Part shown: positions 24,301 to 39,300 of the stretch, in pieces
Position numbering within the stretch: the first letter of the stretch is position 1
Layout of the letters: every line of letters begins with the position of its first letter
From: Luidia sarsii
Lineage: Eukaryota; Echinodermata; Asteroidea; Paxillosida; Luidiidae
NCBI GenBank assembly: GCA_949987565.1
Contig: OX465101.1
Location: 20,451,624-20,515,623, forward strand
Direction of reading: 5' to 3'
DNA length: 64,000 nucleotides
The notes under the pieces: model-generated
Told to the model about the DNA's origin: nothing
The model's database searches: none
The model's input: only the letters and a program-made list of their open reading frames with translations
Program-made: the position numbers and the translations under genes

Positions 24301-27300
24301 GAGTTCTGACACAGGGGAACGTTGATGTCAGGCACACACAGGTTTGGGCCATCTCTCCGTATCTTTAATGATTTTTTTAAAAAGTCAATGAGCAATTTAG
24401 CACTCAAAGAAACTACTTGTGTGCTTGTGTACTAAGATTGCATGCCTTAAATAAGAGTGACTCACCATGCACTGGCCAATGGCAAAGTACTTACTGGAAA
24501 GGTAGAGTATGAGACACTGTCAAGGTAGGGCGCTGTACAGAGGATTCATGTAAATTTACTGTCGCATTTGGACAACAAGCTGTGTCTGGATTCGGTGGGC
24601 CTGTCACAAAGCAGCATTGGGGCGAAGTGGTTAAGCATGCAAATATTTTGCAAACAGTTGTTTGACTGGGTGCTAATTTCACTTGATTTATGAAGTGAGG
24701 AAGTACAATTGTATTAAACAAAATGTTGATTTTTTCCCTCTAAATAAATCATTAGAATATTTCACTTTTATCTTCTCAGGTGGTGTTGAGACAGGAGCTT
24801 AAAAATCAGCGTACCAGAGCTTTGTCAAAAATGAAGGAACAGGCTAAAGAACTAAAAAAAATTGAGGAATGTATTTTTCAAGCTGGTAAAAAGCTAATGA
24901 CAGTCACATTTGAAAATAAGAAATTTATTGAGGTAAGATTTAGAAATTAGGTTGCATGTGAAACCTCTTGCCTACATGTAGATTATAGCTGGAATTATTT
25001 CTCTCTCTCTAAGATCTCTTCATGCAAATTAAACCAACAATTTGCTGTTTTTTACTTTTTTAGCTTTTATGTATATAGCCAATATTTTTTTCAGTCTCTC
25101 CAATATTTGAAAATGCATTGAAGTCATGGTTAATCTTCACAAAACTATGTTGTCATTAGTGTAACTTATAAGCATAATAGATGTAGTGTTGACAGATGTA
25201 AAGTAAATAAATAAGACTTAAGGCTTTGCATGGTGGGTTAAACAATATAGGAAGGTTTGCGATGACACCATGTATAAGGTTTCTTAAAGAAGAGGTGTGG
25301 TACTGAAAAGAACCTGAATGGTAACTTGACGTTTCAACCAAATGCTCTGGCCATCATCAGGAGAATGTCTTTGACTCATTATTATTAATTGGTTTGCGGT
25401 GACACCATGTGTATCATCTCTTTTGAGACTGAGTGTGGCTCTGAAAAGAGCCGGTGACTCAATGTTTCGAGCAGTGTGTACTCTGCTCGTCGTCAGGTGA
25501 CTGCTGTTTCCACCATGCAAACCTTCAAGTCTTTTCTTGTCTTTGACTCAGTGGTGGAACTCCTTATGTGCCGGTGGTCGCTGAGGTGGGAAGGTGGGGA
25601 AGATAATCCTCTGGGGAGGATAATCCTAGGGGAGCCTGGGGGGGGGGACATATGGGTGCTCACTGGGGTGTGTCAGATGGTGGTGGGGAGGCCGTGGATA
25701 TACATGTAGGTGAAGATTTTCAGTAAGTAGGTTTAATGAACTCAGGCCATGTTTGTAGACGTTTTTGTGTCGGGCTCAGTTTGATTTCCTTAAATTGTTT
25801 ATCCGTAGGTTTTAGCGACAGAAACATACTCTTATGCCCTTTTTCACACAGCTCTGTACTTACCCGGGTAAGTAATTAACCGGGTAAGTGGGGTTTTGAG
25901 GCAATAACCCAGAGAATTTCTAACCTGGAGAAGTGTAATGTGAATGCTTCAAGTTACCCTGGTAATCTCGGGGTTAATTTCTTTGTTAACCACTTCGTGC
26001 CGGTTGGTTTTACAGCACCGATGACCACTTTACAGGGGTTTTTGAACAATGCATCCTTTTCAAATCTCGCTAAAACAATCGGAACAATATATTTCTGTGA
26101 AATAAATCGATAAGGGTATACTATGGGTACAAGAGATTAAAACCTGTCACAATTCGGACGTCATTGTGGCTTTTGTCAAGAGATTATCGGTTCGAATAAG
26201 GACCCTTTGTGCATCGTCAATTGAGCTTAGCGGACTTGTGTGTGTGTGTGCGTGTACGATACTGTCAGTCCCTGACTGCAGACACCAGCCTCCACTCCAG
26301 GCAGTCAAATATTCGAGTTGGTCGGCCACAACCGAGCGTACATATTGCGGTAAGGAATGTGGGTGGAATTCCACTGCCTGACAGATGACCGTTGGGCTGT
26401 ATGGCATGCCAACACAATGTCCCCCGCGTGTTTTCAGTGGCAGCGCGGTATCCCTCGATTATCCACAGTAAAAGTCCCACAATTGCACAATTACTGCTGC
26501 TTATCTTGCAATTCATGTGGTAACTTGCATCCAAAAGGGTCTTTGTACTAATTCGTATTGCTTTGTTCTAAGCTGAAAAGAGTCTTTGTTTAGAATGTGG
26601 ACAATAGTGGTGCCCGGATTCGGAGGGCCCCGTGGCATAGTGAATCCAACGGAGCTTCGCAAAGTGGTTAAACCCCGAGATTACCAGGGTAACAGCAGTG
26701 TGTGAAAAGGGCATTAGATTTATGACTACATGTACATGTACACCAACAAATATTTTCTTTGCATATTTATTTTTAAACTAAAAACAAATGTTTTAGATGA
26801 TTTGATGCATTGTATTTTATTCCATTTTATTTTCAAGTTTTCGCTCCTGTTATTGCTGTTTTATAGGGTATACAAAAACTTGAAGGGGATTGTGTATCCA
26901 TGAAACACCAAAATGAATTAAACACATCACTGAAGAACACACTGAACAGTGAACTGAACCTGCAAAGAGGTAAGCATGCTCAATTTGCTTTTTATTGTAG
27001 CCATGCAATTTGCAGTTAGATATTCATAATATTGATAAAGACTGATAAAGGTGGCGGTTTCAACACACCTCCAGACCTCACTCTTTATATGTACAGTATA
27101 TGTCCTGAAATGTCCACGACTAGCACTTTAATTCTCATCAGGCATACTGCAGAGATGAACAACTGTCCAACTATGGAATTTAGCATGTGGCAGGTTCTAC
27201 ACACTGCCCACACTAATACCGGTAGTGTACAAGAAAAATGAGAAAAATCTGTCTGTTTCTGGTTTCCGGCATATTTTTTCACAACACATCCTAGAATGCA

Positions 27301-30300
27301 CATAGAATACCCACCAAGTTTCCATAGGATTGGTCAATGCCTTTGGTGTGGCCTTACATGTACATGTGTTTTAAAATCATGTACATGTACAGTACTTTGT
27401 TGATGTCGTATCTTATTGGCCCAAAGGAGAGTTTCTCATGTCTGTTTCCATAGTTGAAAAAAAAAATCAGACAAAAAGGTAACTTTCTTTGCCAAATATG
27501 CTAAAATTAATTTTAAATTCTGAAAAATTCATGACCTCATTAAATTTCATGAGATGATGTTACTGTCACATGCTGGCAATTTTTGGATTCACCCTTTTCC
27601 CAACTGTGATGATCCAACTGTGAAAATTGATGATCCTCTTGGATTTAAGGTTGTGTCATTAATACACGTGGTAGTTTGCACATTTAAAGGGCTGTCACAT
27701 GGTGACTGGTGTTGGGCGAATCCAACAATTTTTGGAATTGATTCAGATTCAATCCAGGAATTGCGATTCAACTGGGAATCGGCTCCATTTTGATTGGCGG
27801 AAGTAACAACGTTGAGTTTGTGCATGTTGAATAGTGGTCATGCGTGCAGTAGTGACCCTTGAGACCTCATGCATACATGTAGTTGATGGATTGGTTGTCA
27901 TGAGCGAGGAGGAAGGTTTTTGTCACAGTTTGCCTATACAAACTATGGCGTGGAATGAATAGGCAGCTGTACTCCAGACGATAATAACTTCAAAGAACAA
28001 AAATAGACGATGAGTGTGTTCTTGACTAAATTATATACTTCTTACAAACTTCTTAATAAAAAAAAAATACACGCAAACTGGTGATTGAAGAAAAACAACA
28101 ATTCCCCCCCCCCCCAAAAAAAACCCCACCCTTTCTTTAAGATTTGTTCTTTACGTGTTTGACCCACATGCAAAATAAAAAAGGAAACTAAAAACACTGG
28201 ATCTAGTTTACCAATACAATGTAGATGCTCAACACTGCTAGGCAGTGTTACGTATTATTTCAGCTTTCAATCCCCTTGATATTTTTCCCTGGAAGTGAAA
28301 CAAATCTGATCCCTTATAAAATGAACAGCCAGTAATTGCAAAATCTGTGACGCACAAAAAAACACAAAAACACTCCCAAAACAACCAGTTTCCTCGCCCA
28401 CTATGATTTATCAGAATTTAAATAGAAATGTATGATTTATTATCCAAAATAGGGGCTACTGACAGTGCCCAAATCCACTGCTGCCCCCTTTATGAGGTTT
28501 TTAAATCTGGTGATGGCCATCCAAAGCTACACAATTCTAGATTGTCTTCAAGACTGGTAGATAAGGACTTCCGCCGACTCCTGCGACGGGTTACCTTCAC
28601 GCCACTAAAATGCCTTCCGTCCACTCTGCGATGGTCACGGTCAATCAAGGGACAACTGCTCCCCATCAACTCCTGTGATGGTTCCACCCGATGGTGAAAG
28701 CTACCTCACTTGTCCTTAAAGGAAGTTCGGTCAGTCGTTGCCCTCAGGTCTGAATCAAGCCTCGATAACTCGAGACACGAACCAGGAGCACGGAACAAGG
28801 GCCATCTGTGGTTTACACAAAGGGGTTGGCCAAAAACATACCAAATAATGCCTGACATTTATGCATTTGAAACAGTCAAAGAGTGCTTTATTACTGATGA
28901 CAAACTGTCATTGTTTTACTACTCCACCACATTCTGGTGTCAAAACAAAAATCAAATGTTATATGGAGCTTCAATCTAAACTTTCTGTTCTGTGGTCTTA
29001 CATTTTTTAACCGAGACTACATGGAAACTTAGGGATTCCTTGTCTAAAAGATGCTTGTGCTGCCGAACTGGCCGTTTCGGGTCTGCCCAACCAATTCAGC
29101 CTCAAGCAGTCTGTGAATCTGCAGCGAAGAGTTGTGGCAGCAGAAGGCAAAAATAGCACACGGCCCTGGTGATGCGGCAACCCAGCTTCTTTTACAAGTT
29201 TTCTCCTTTACCTTTCCCTCTCTCAGAAAAAAAATGGCATCTTCCCAACACACCCTTCAATTCACTCTTAAAGTCCCTGACTTACTTTGTTCATGCAAAG
29301 TTAAACCAACCACACGTGAAAATAACTTGTTGGACCTAGTATTCACATCCAACCCTACGTTAGTGAAGTCTTCAATCTCTGCCCCAGGACTTTCTGATCA
29401 TGATATTGTGATAACTGACGTCGATACAAAGCCATTCCATATTCATTATGCACCGAAGAAATGTTACTTGTACTCACGCGCAAACTGGAAAAACTTATCA
29501 GAGGATATGGATATTCTTTCAAAAGATATTGGAAACATACAAGGAAACGGCTGCGACGTACATCAGATGTGGGACCAGTTTAAATCAACCCTCTTGAAGG
29601 CAATTGAAAAGCACATTCCCTACAAGAGGAGGAAAGGGAATTCCTCTCCTCCTTGGTTTGGCAGAACCATTACAAAACTAATCAAAAGGAAAAGGAGACT
29701 CTACAGACGTGCCAGGAACCACAACAAATGGCAAGCATACCGCTGCTTCCAGAAGGAATGCAAGAAAACAATCAGAAGGGCAGAATGGGACTATACAAAC
29801 AAATTCATCCAGGAGGGCCTGAGCAACAATAACACCAAGCCTTTTTGGAGGTACATTAAAACTAGACGACAGGACAACATAGGTGTTGCCCCCCTGAAGA
29901 GCAAAGGCACCCTATTCAATGACAGTGCATCTAAGGCAAGAATCTTGGCTGACCACTTCAAATCAGTATTCACTCATGACACTGACCCCCTCAATGATCC
30001 TCCTCAGATGACTAAAGTCATTGGCCAACAAATAGGTCGCATAGTGATCCATTCAGCCGGAGTGGCCAAACTCCTACGTAATTTGAATGTCAACAAAGCT
30101 TGCGGGCCAGATAACATCCCCAACATTGTTTTAAAAAGCTGTGCCAACAACATCGCCCCAGGACTGTCCGTCATCTACCAGAAATCACTTGACTCTGGCC
30201 AACTACCAACAGACTGGCTGAATGCTAATATATCATGTGTGTTCAAGAAAGGAGATAAACATCTTGCTGAAAACTACCGGCCCATCTCTTTAACATCTGT

Positions 30301-33300
30301 AGTATGCAAGCAACTTGAGCACATCATCCACAGACAGATCATGGCGCACCTTGAAGATCACAACATCCTCACACACCTGAACCATGGTTTCCGCAGTGGC
30401 TTCTCTTGTGAAACCCAGCTCAATGTTACAGCCGATGATTTACTTAAATCGTTTGACCAAAAAAAACAAGTTGACATTGCGGTACTAGACTTTTCAAAAG
30501 CGTTTGACACTATACCCCACAGAAAACTTCTTCACAAACTACATAACTATGGCATCAGAGGTACGCTTCACCAGTGGCTTACCTGCTTCCTCACACAACG
30601 CAACATGAAAGTCGTACTGGAGGGTGTGGCGTCACAGGAAGTACCAGTAGGCTCTGGAGTCCCCCAAGGAACAGTGTTGGGACCATTACTTTTCCTGTGC
30701 CACATAAACGACCTCCCAGACAGCGTTGCATCCCAAGTCCGCCTTTTTGCAGACGACTGTCTCTTGTACCGCCAAATTAACTCACCCGATGACCATATTA
30801 CCTTGCAGCAAGACCTGGAAAACCTCGAAACCTGGGCCCAACAGTGGGGAATGCGCTTTAATGCCAATAAATGCAGTATGTTGAGCATCCGAAACAAATC
30901 TACACACTTCTACAGCCTCAACAACACCATCCTAAAGCACGTATCCGATATCCGCTACCTGGGCATTCACTTTTCCTCGGACCTCAAATGGAACTTACAT
31001 GTATCCAACACCACCAAGAGAGCAAACTCCACATTAGGATTCCTACGAAGGAACCTCAGAAACTGCCCACCAAGCTGTAGACGGACAGCCTACATGGCCC
31101 TGGTGCAATCGGCGCTGGAATATGGGGCAGTGGTTTGGGACCCCTATTCAATAACCAACATAGACCGCCTTGAACGTATCCAACATCGTGCTGCTCGTTT
31201 CATTACCGGCGATTACAATTCACGGAAAACAGGATGTATCACTGAAATGCTGCGATCTCTAAAATTACAGCCCCTTCAGGTGAGACGGAAACAACTACGC
31301 CTGTTACTCCTGTACAAGATGGCAAATGGACTGGTAACAGCTATCCCCTCACACCTATACCTAACACCAAAGAAAAAAGGAAGATTAATTCGCCCAAGAA
31401 AACTTGATGGCTCAACCTCATCCTCATCCAATCCCATAGCAAATTCCATCGCCGTAAGCTCCAAATGCTTCAAAGCATCCTGGTGCAATACAGACCAACT
31501 CAAAAACTCCTTCTTCATTAGGACAATCATAGACTGGAATCACCTAAACGAGAACCTTGTTCAAGCTGACTCGGTTGAGAGGTTCAGAACCCTCCTCGGC
31601 CGTGGATCACACTCAGTCTAATTTACCAGCGTTCACCCTCTCTCTCCGTTGCGTTAATGCCAGAATTGGTTTCTGCAACGTACACATACAGATACAGATA
31701 CAGAAACTTCTATATGCTTCCCTGATCCAAGGAGAACACTACATAAGAGTTTTAAGTCTTTTGGGTTTCTCAAGCCCATTTCACACACAACCGAAAAACT
31801 AGGGTCCTTGGTTACAGGCGCCAGTTGTCTGTCACCTAGGTCGTTAGCGATCACGAAGCGAGCTTACACACACAACGCTGTCACCAAAACACCAAGTCCC
31901 CCGTTTCGGAACTTTACGTGCACTCAGTACGTGTGCAATGATTAGTAGATTTCTGCCAGCCCTTACAGTTGAGTTGTTTTGTTTATTACAGTTATACTAG
32001 CGATGTTTTATTGTTGTATTTTCTAGAATTCTAGAAAATTTGAGAAGGAATTTTTCATTCGTTTCTTGAGATATCGAAGTTGAAAATTGCAAAATCGCTC
32101 CGTGCGGCCGCGGTAGATTGAGCCAAAATGACGGAGAAAAAAAAGAGTCAATTAAAAGGCCGTCCAAATTTGTCAATTTTACCCTCAAATTGAAGCCTGT
32201 ATTCCCCTTCTTTCTATTCATACCACTATTCATACCACAATAATAACGAAGGGAATAATATTAAACTGCGCGGAAACAACATTCGGAGACAAACGATGAG
32301 TAGCGTATTACTATTATTATTTTTGTTATGACCGATTTCCCTTCGCGACGTTAGCGAGGTTGGCAAGTCTAGGTGTGGTTTCCGCCTCTAGGTAAAGCCA
32401 TAGTGACACTACAGGAGCAAAAGGGCCGAAACCAGCCTACGCGCGGCACATGTGACATGACACAACACGTACGTCTTTGCACAAACTGTATACTGCACAG
32501 TGCACGTGCACAGCGACCGCATGGCTGCATACGAGTTACGACTACGATCACGCTGCGCTATAGGCTCAAGCCTGATCGGAACTCGGTTACGCTACAAAAA
32601 AAGTACAATTTATTTTACTACCGAAACCATGATATAGATTGGGATAATAATGGGGTGAACACAGTGCCGGTCAGAAGCATTGTTTTTCACAAGGAGTGGT
32701 TGACAGAGATTACCCGTGGTGGTCAGCCCCGTCCGCCCGCCGACCCAGCGCAGCTATAACACTGGTTCCAAACATAAACACGCGCAGTGCGCATGCCCAG
32801 TGTCCCTGCCAAAACCAGGGTCCGTGGTTACGAACACTGTTCACGTTTCACACACACGATCACGGCGATTTTGACAAGGGTGCGAAATTTTGTAGGAGGT
32901 CTGGACCTCGGAGATTAAAAACCAAGGTCCCTTGCGATTTGTTTCGCAAGGGTCACTTGCACACACCACAGATTTGCGATTTCATGACATGGTTGCGATT
33001 TCATCGCCAGGGACCTCGGCGATTTCGTCTAGTGTGCAACGGGCTTCAGTGTCAGTGCTAGGAGTGGGTTCTATTCATAAACAAATTCGATCTGTAAAGG
33101 AAAAGGTCACTAGTTTTGGATATTCATGCTTCAATATTTTGCTCTGAAATAAAATACATTGGCTTGAGCCACTAAGATTAGCGCTGTTAATATCTGTAGA
33201 AAAAATTGTAAACCAATTATGGAAATCAAACACATTGGTAGAGCCTGGAGAGCCCCCTCCCCCCCCCCTGCTGGTATGCCATTTGTAAATGGACGTGAAT

Positions 33301-36300
33301 AAACTAGCATCACTGGTGTATGACACTAGTGGTATTGTGTATTCATGTTGAAAGCTACACATATAAAATCCAAAACTATGCAAGCAACTGATGTGAAACG
33401 ATTGTGTTGGCTGTATCGTTCGCTGTATACTCGTTGGGGAAAAAGAAAAAACACAAAAGGGATGGGGTCTCTCAGTCCCTCTCTTCCTGTCTGTCTGTGT
33501 GTGTCTCTCTCTCCCCTTCTCTTTCTCTCTTTTTCCCACAGCTAACTGAAATACATGTATTGTACAACAATAGAGGGCGAGAGATGCAATCAACTAGTAG
33601 CAGTAGTATCAATTTTTTAAAATCCATCTTGCAGCCATAACGTGCATAAAAAACACCCAAAACCTAATACATAAATAACATAACTTATACACAAGGGTGA
33701 CAAAAGTAACTGATATTGCAACAACAATACCCGAAATATACAAAAAAATTACACTGAAAGTACGATCAAGATGGAGGATTTGTTCCCAGTTCTGAAATGG
33801 TGTTGAACACCGCTGTGTTTCTGGTGGTACCGTCCAGTTTCGTTAGTATTTCCTCACTGGCCCAGTTGTCTTAAAATAACTTCAATTCTTCATCGGTCCA
33901 CAGCCGTCCGCGCACTGTGTTCGTCGCCACTTTGCAGCTACCGTGCTGTATGCGGATACCAGTTTCTCACCCCCCCCCCCCACCCACACGACCACACACA
34001 CACGACCCTGTCAAGTATTGGTTACCAGCGTAAAGTTGGAAAAAAAAATTGCCGAGTGTACGTACGTACGTGTACATTGTGTGTACATGTACATGTACAT
34101 GTACATGTACATGTACAGTACTGTACACCATGTACTATACATGTACATGTACATGTACACCTGTACAGTACATGTACACGTACTGTACACTGAACATGTA
34201 CTGCACACGTACACGCAAGATGCTTGTTTTCGCGCGTTTTTCCAGGCATGGGCCGGATGTCGTCGCTGAAAACCGCAGCATCAGATCCCGCGTTGCGTTT
34301 ACACTTGCATGTTGATCCTGCACGCGGGATCAGACCCGGATCTGATCCTTCCCGAGAGGTGGATCAGATCCCGGGATCTGATCCTGATCGCGCGAGCGTT
34401 TACACTTGCGTTGATCGCCCTTTGATCGCCCTTTGATCGCCCTTTGATCGCCCTCGCGGGATCTGATCCTCCTCGCGGGATCAAGTGTAAACGCAGTCTG
34501 AGAGTAGAGATTGCCTGACCACTAATCTGGCTACCAGTAAACAATAACACCATGGAGGAAGGCTCTGTGTTTACATTATGCCTGGCTCTACCCACAGCTA
34601 TCACCTTGGGAAATCTGGACAGCTGGTAGGCTAATTACTTAAAAGTAAACAAAGAGTTTGGCAACCTGAACTATGCATATACATGTACCAAGAAGTTTCA
34701 AAGTGGTCCACCCAGGACTGGTACTCACAGTATCATACACTCTCAATGGATGGGCAAAAGTCAATAAAAATCCAAATCAAAAGTTCTTATAAATGTTTTA
34801 TTGGATCATAGGGTTAAACAATATCTCAAATACTTCTGACCCAGTGGATACACTATAGTACAACAATATACAATAAGCTTGAACTAGAACTTATTACTTT
34901 ATTAGTGTTGGAGAATCCAAGTTTAAGTGAACAGTGGTCAATTATACATGTTCAATTGTTCATAACCTTAATATGAAGGAGAACCCAATTAATACAAGCA
35001 ATAATAAAGCTAAGTCAATGCACAAAGTCATCTCTTAGCCCATGGAGGAATAAGTAGAGAAGGAGTTCGAACGAGCCTACATGAAAGGAACAACGTGGGC
35101 TGCCGCGGTCGTAAAACAGCAGGCTTCTAAACACCCACGGGCGATTACTTGGATTAACAAACCGCAGCTGTCCACGGTGAGCCGGTGCGACATTCCCGGA
35201 TGTAAACGAGGAGCGCATGCGCGATACTGTTGTTGCTATCGTAAACAAGTCAAGATGGCGTCCTACTGGAAGGAAGACTTTGTAACCGGGTCTGATTTAA
35301 GCGATATTAGTGACATTTCTAAAGATGAGATGAATCCTTGTATTTTATCTGATGGAAGTTCCGATGCAGAAGAGGATGGGCAACAATATTGTGTGTGTGG
35401 GAAACCATCCACGTTTGAAATTATCGCTTGTGATGATGAAAACTGCCCGATAGTCTGGTGGCATTATGACTGAGTGCGCCGGTCTTCGGGCAGAAACAAT
35501 CCCAGAATTATCGTGGGTTTGTGAACGTTGTCGTCCCGATAGTATCCTCCAGTAACCGGTTTTCGACGATTTAAGGACTTTTCTTCACACTAAAAGAGGT
35601 CTCAGTCACTTTCTCCACACCACAGACTATTAGAATAATCATAGAGAAGGTTGATCAAGCTTGTCACTTCCGTAAGATTACCCGGTTTTGTTGACGTCCG
35701 CGGCGCACCGCGCAGTAAGCACCGTGACCTATTTTCGTCGGTGGTGTTTAGTAAGGTGTCCCAGTGCAGCCAAACGCAAAACAAATTCTTAAAATAACTC
35801 AAAATGCTGTTTGGCACTGTAAAATTCTTCCCTGTATGTTTTTTTGAGTTCATCTTTGGTTGTTTTTTCGACACTGCTTCTAACACTTTCCTCAAATCAT
35901 TCATAATTTATGCTTAAAACGTATTGGTCTGGTTGATGTCTTCTTTTGTGACGTTTAATAAAACTCCACAATCCTCTTTCTCACTGCTTCTTCAGGTATG
36001 ACCTTTCCCAATGTCACTCCAGAAACACATTTCCTCCTTCTTGGTACTTTCTCTAGCTGCTCTTTTATTTTTTTCATTTTTTTATAAAAGCCTATTGGGC
36101 CATGTTACTTTTGTCTTTTAATAATAATAAAAAAAAAACAAAAAAAAAAAATATTTGTTTTCATCGTGCGATGTGAGTTAGAAGGCTAAGCGCCGAAAAC
36201 GTGTACCGTCGAAAACGGGGGTTCCCACGATACATCAAGCACAGGTACAGTTTAGTTTTGTTTTGTTAAGTCATTAGTGTTACCTTAATTTACTTTTCTT

Positions 36301-39300
36301 TCCTTTATTCTTCAATTTTAAATAAAAGGCAAGGCGGCCTTTAAAATATTTTTTTTCAACCTTTTGCACCATGAATATTTTAATTATGATTCATCAATAG
36401 GCCTATATAGTAGATGCATTTAACGTCAGTTTCTATCCAGCATGATTCTGAAACCATTTCGGCACCATGAGGGGCATGCTGAACTTAACCCAGTGCCAAT
36501 TAACTGGGCCCCACAACCAGGAATATCACTGTTGCTAGTACAACTCGACATAAAAAGAAAATTGGATGGGTCCGGCAAATGCAAAGTTCAAGGACTTTTT
36601 TTTTTTATAAATTACCGGTATAGGGTCAGCTGTCAAAAGAATAATTTTATCCTGCTTTCACCGAAACCCCAATTGAAATCCTTAGATTTTAACCCTAACT
36701 TCTGCCCCTCAAATAAGAGATGGTTCATGCAACCACCATTGTATTTATTTAGAATAAGATATTCTATAACTGAACACTTTGCATTAACATGTTAAGGAAG
36801 AAAGGATAACATTTCCTCCGATTATTGGAGAGTTGACCAGCTCCCTATTGCAACAGAAGTTTAGCAGTGATCTCTTAATTAAAACAATTCTGATTTAAAA
36901 TTTGTGTAACCCATTCACGTGCTTTATTTTTTCCACTTTATTTCTTAACACCACAGAGGAACCTTCCTGCTCGAGTGCTCTATCCACTGTCTCAAGCAAG
37001 ATTGATTTTCAATAGACGCATGCATGCAGAGATGAGATTGCGTGCTGTCGTCCTTATACAGTAATTTTCCTCAAAAACCAAAACCATACCCTCTTTCAAC
37101 ATATTATTCCTGCAGCTTAACATTGTAAACAAATTATGTGAGTCTGGAAGCCGAAGCCAATTACTGCAAAGTCTTGTCAAGATTTTATTTTTGTGAATAT
37201 TATAGATCCCACAAGGCGTGGATAGTACTTTGATCACTAAGATGTGCTCTCATGTTAGAATTCAACAATACTGGTGTTCTCTCACTAAAGGCAAAATCAC
37301 TGGAGATAACTCAACTAAACTGCTGACCATGATAGTGAGAAAATGGGTGAAGATACGTTCCAATGTCTTTATCAATGTTTATTTAAATTTTAAAAAGGCT
37401 GCAGATGGGCATGTCTCTCGAAAGGCTGAAAAAGCACTACGTAAGGAAATTCAAAATGTATCTGTACCAAAGTGAAGAAGTAAATATTGCTCTTTCTTGT
37501 TGTTAGTGCCATTTAAAATACTAAAGGGCTGGCATTTCAAGTATTTAACAGGCAATTTGCAATTTGTTTTTGTATTAACATTTTTTTTTATAAATGGTTC
37601 ATGATTGGATAGACTACTTTTACTGTCCTCTAATAAGGACATAGGTTTATGGTTTAAACTGACACAACTCTATGAAATCTTCCACCTGTTAAAGGGGTTG
37701 TAATAAATCCAAATGAAAGGAATTGTCATACTAGTATTCAATTGCAGAATTCAAACTGTGTATCCAGTTTTCAACCAGATTTTACAGGATAAAAAGTCTG
37801 GTTTTCTTCAAATCTTCTTTCCCAGTGTTCTCTGTAAATAATTAATGTATCTTGTATCAAGAAATACTGTCAGGAACAGACCATTAACTTGATGTTGTTT
37901 CATTTCTTACAAGGTTACTGCATACACATGTATCAATTATCATATTTGAAACCTCAACTCAAGGTAATTGTGCCATAAAAAAGGAATGAATTTACAGAAA
38001 CCTTACACATATGCCCAAAAACATGCTTATCTGGGAGTTTTAACCATTCATTAACTGCCATATTATCTCCCAGGATCATGGTCCCATTTGCACTTTCATG
38101 CAACGGAGTTAAATGTTTTGCAAAAAAAACATGTTAATAAAATTAAACAGAAATCTAGCTTTATGTTCATTCAGTCTTGGCACAATCCTGCATAAGAGAA
38201 GTTACTTCCGTCTTGGGAGGGGCGTTTCATCCAGTGAGGTCTCCTCTGGATGCTGTTGCTGTCGAACGTTAGCTCCCAGAACATGCAAAAAAATGCAAGA
38301 GATGAGTTTTAATATTTAATTAAAAGGCAGTAAATCCTCATGAAATGAGTTTCCTTTTCTTATTCCCCCTTTCCTAAAATACTGTAGGCATGAAGTTTGT
38401 GTATAAAAGGAGTCCGGAGTGAAGAAATTTAACAACGAACTACTCAAAAAGGTCGGATAAAATTTGGGGGAAAAATGCTACAGTTGTTCCCTCGTAGTAA
38501 GGATGTATTGATTGAATTTATACAATCAAAAGCAAAATATAGTTTTACAAACTGTATTCGTTCGTGGAAAATCATAAACAACATTCACACAAAGGGCGCC
38601 CCCACATGCGTGGTTCACTGACCTATCTGAGCACGCTGAGCAGCTGAGATCGTTACTACAACGTGCTGAGGTGAGCCAGTGACTTCACGGCTTAACTCAG
38701 CACGGGAGCCCATGTGAGATCGTGACACCGCAACTGTCTCAGCACTTATTCTTAACCGTTGCAGCACATATTGTTTACCGCCCTCTCTCCCTCTCTTTCT
38801 CTGACACTGCGTGCATCCCCCTCAACTGTGCACTGACATAACACAGCTGTCGTCGTATAGTTCATGCCGCTTGAAAATCAAGCAGTAGACATTTTGACAT
38901 TTCATTTTTCATAATTAGAGGCGTTTTAAAACTAGTGGCAGTATATGTATGGTATCATTGGAAAGAGTAATCTGTACTCTTTCATGTGGTGAATAAATCA
39001 CAGTCTTCACAGTCATTTTTTCTAACTTCTGTTAACGGTATGTATGCTTACATCATGTCCTTGAAACTTTTCATGTGCGTTGTGTGAGGGTGGGGTAATC
39101 TTCCTGTTGAATTTGAAACGATTCCTGCAAACTTCGCCACTGACATAAAATTAAATTACATTTTCTGACATTTTCAACCTGTTGCTAGAGGGCGCTTGGG
39201 TATTTGATAATGTCATGTGGTAATGATATTTGATAAGTGAGTCCACCTTGACCTAGCTTTGTTAATATGAAGATCATATCTGTCACCAAATTTGAATATG

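Noticed and set aside
29132..31621. Host gene encoding an 829-residue protein
   Set aside because: All recognisable motifs are LINE endonuclease and reverse transcriptase, and the first 60 residues are probably not coding sequence.
32369..33150. CpG-rich promoter of another gene
   Set aside because: Somewhat GC-richer than surroundings, but no convincing core promoter elements or downstream exon.
37218..37475. Additional exon of the coiled-coil gene
   Set aside because: The upstream ATTATAG could be an acceptor, but the required phase (two bases, then codons) and a donor do not fit, and the composition differs.
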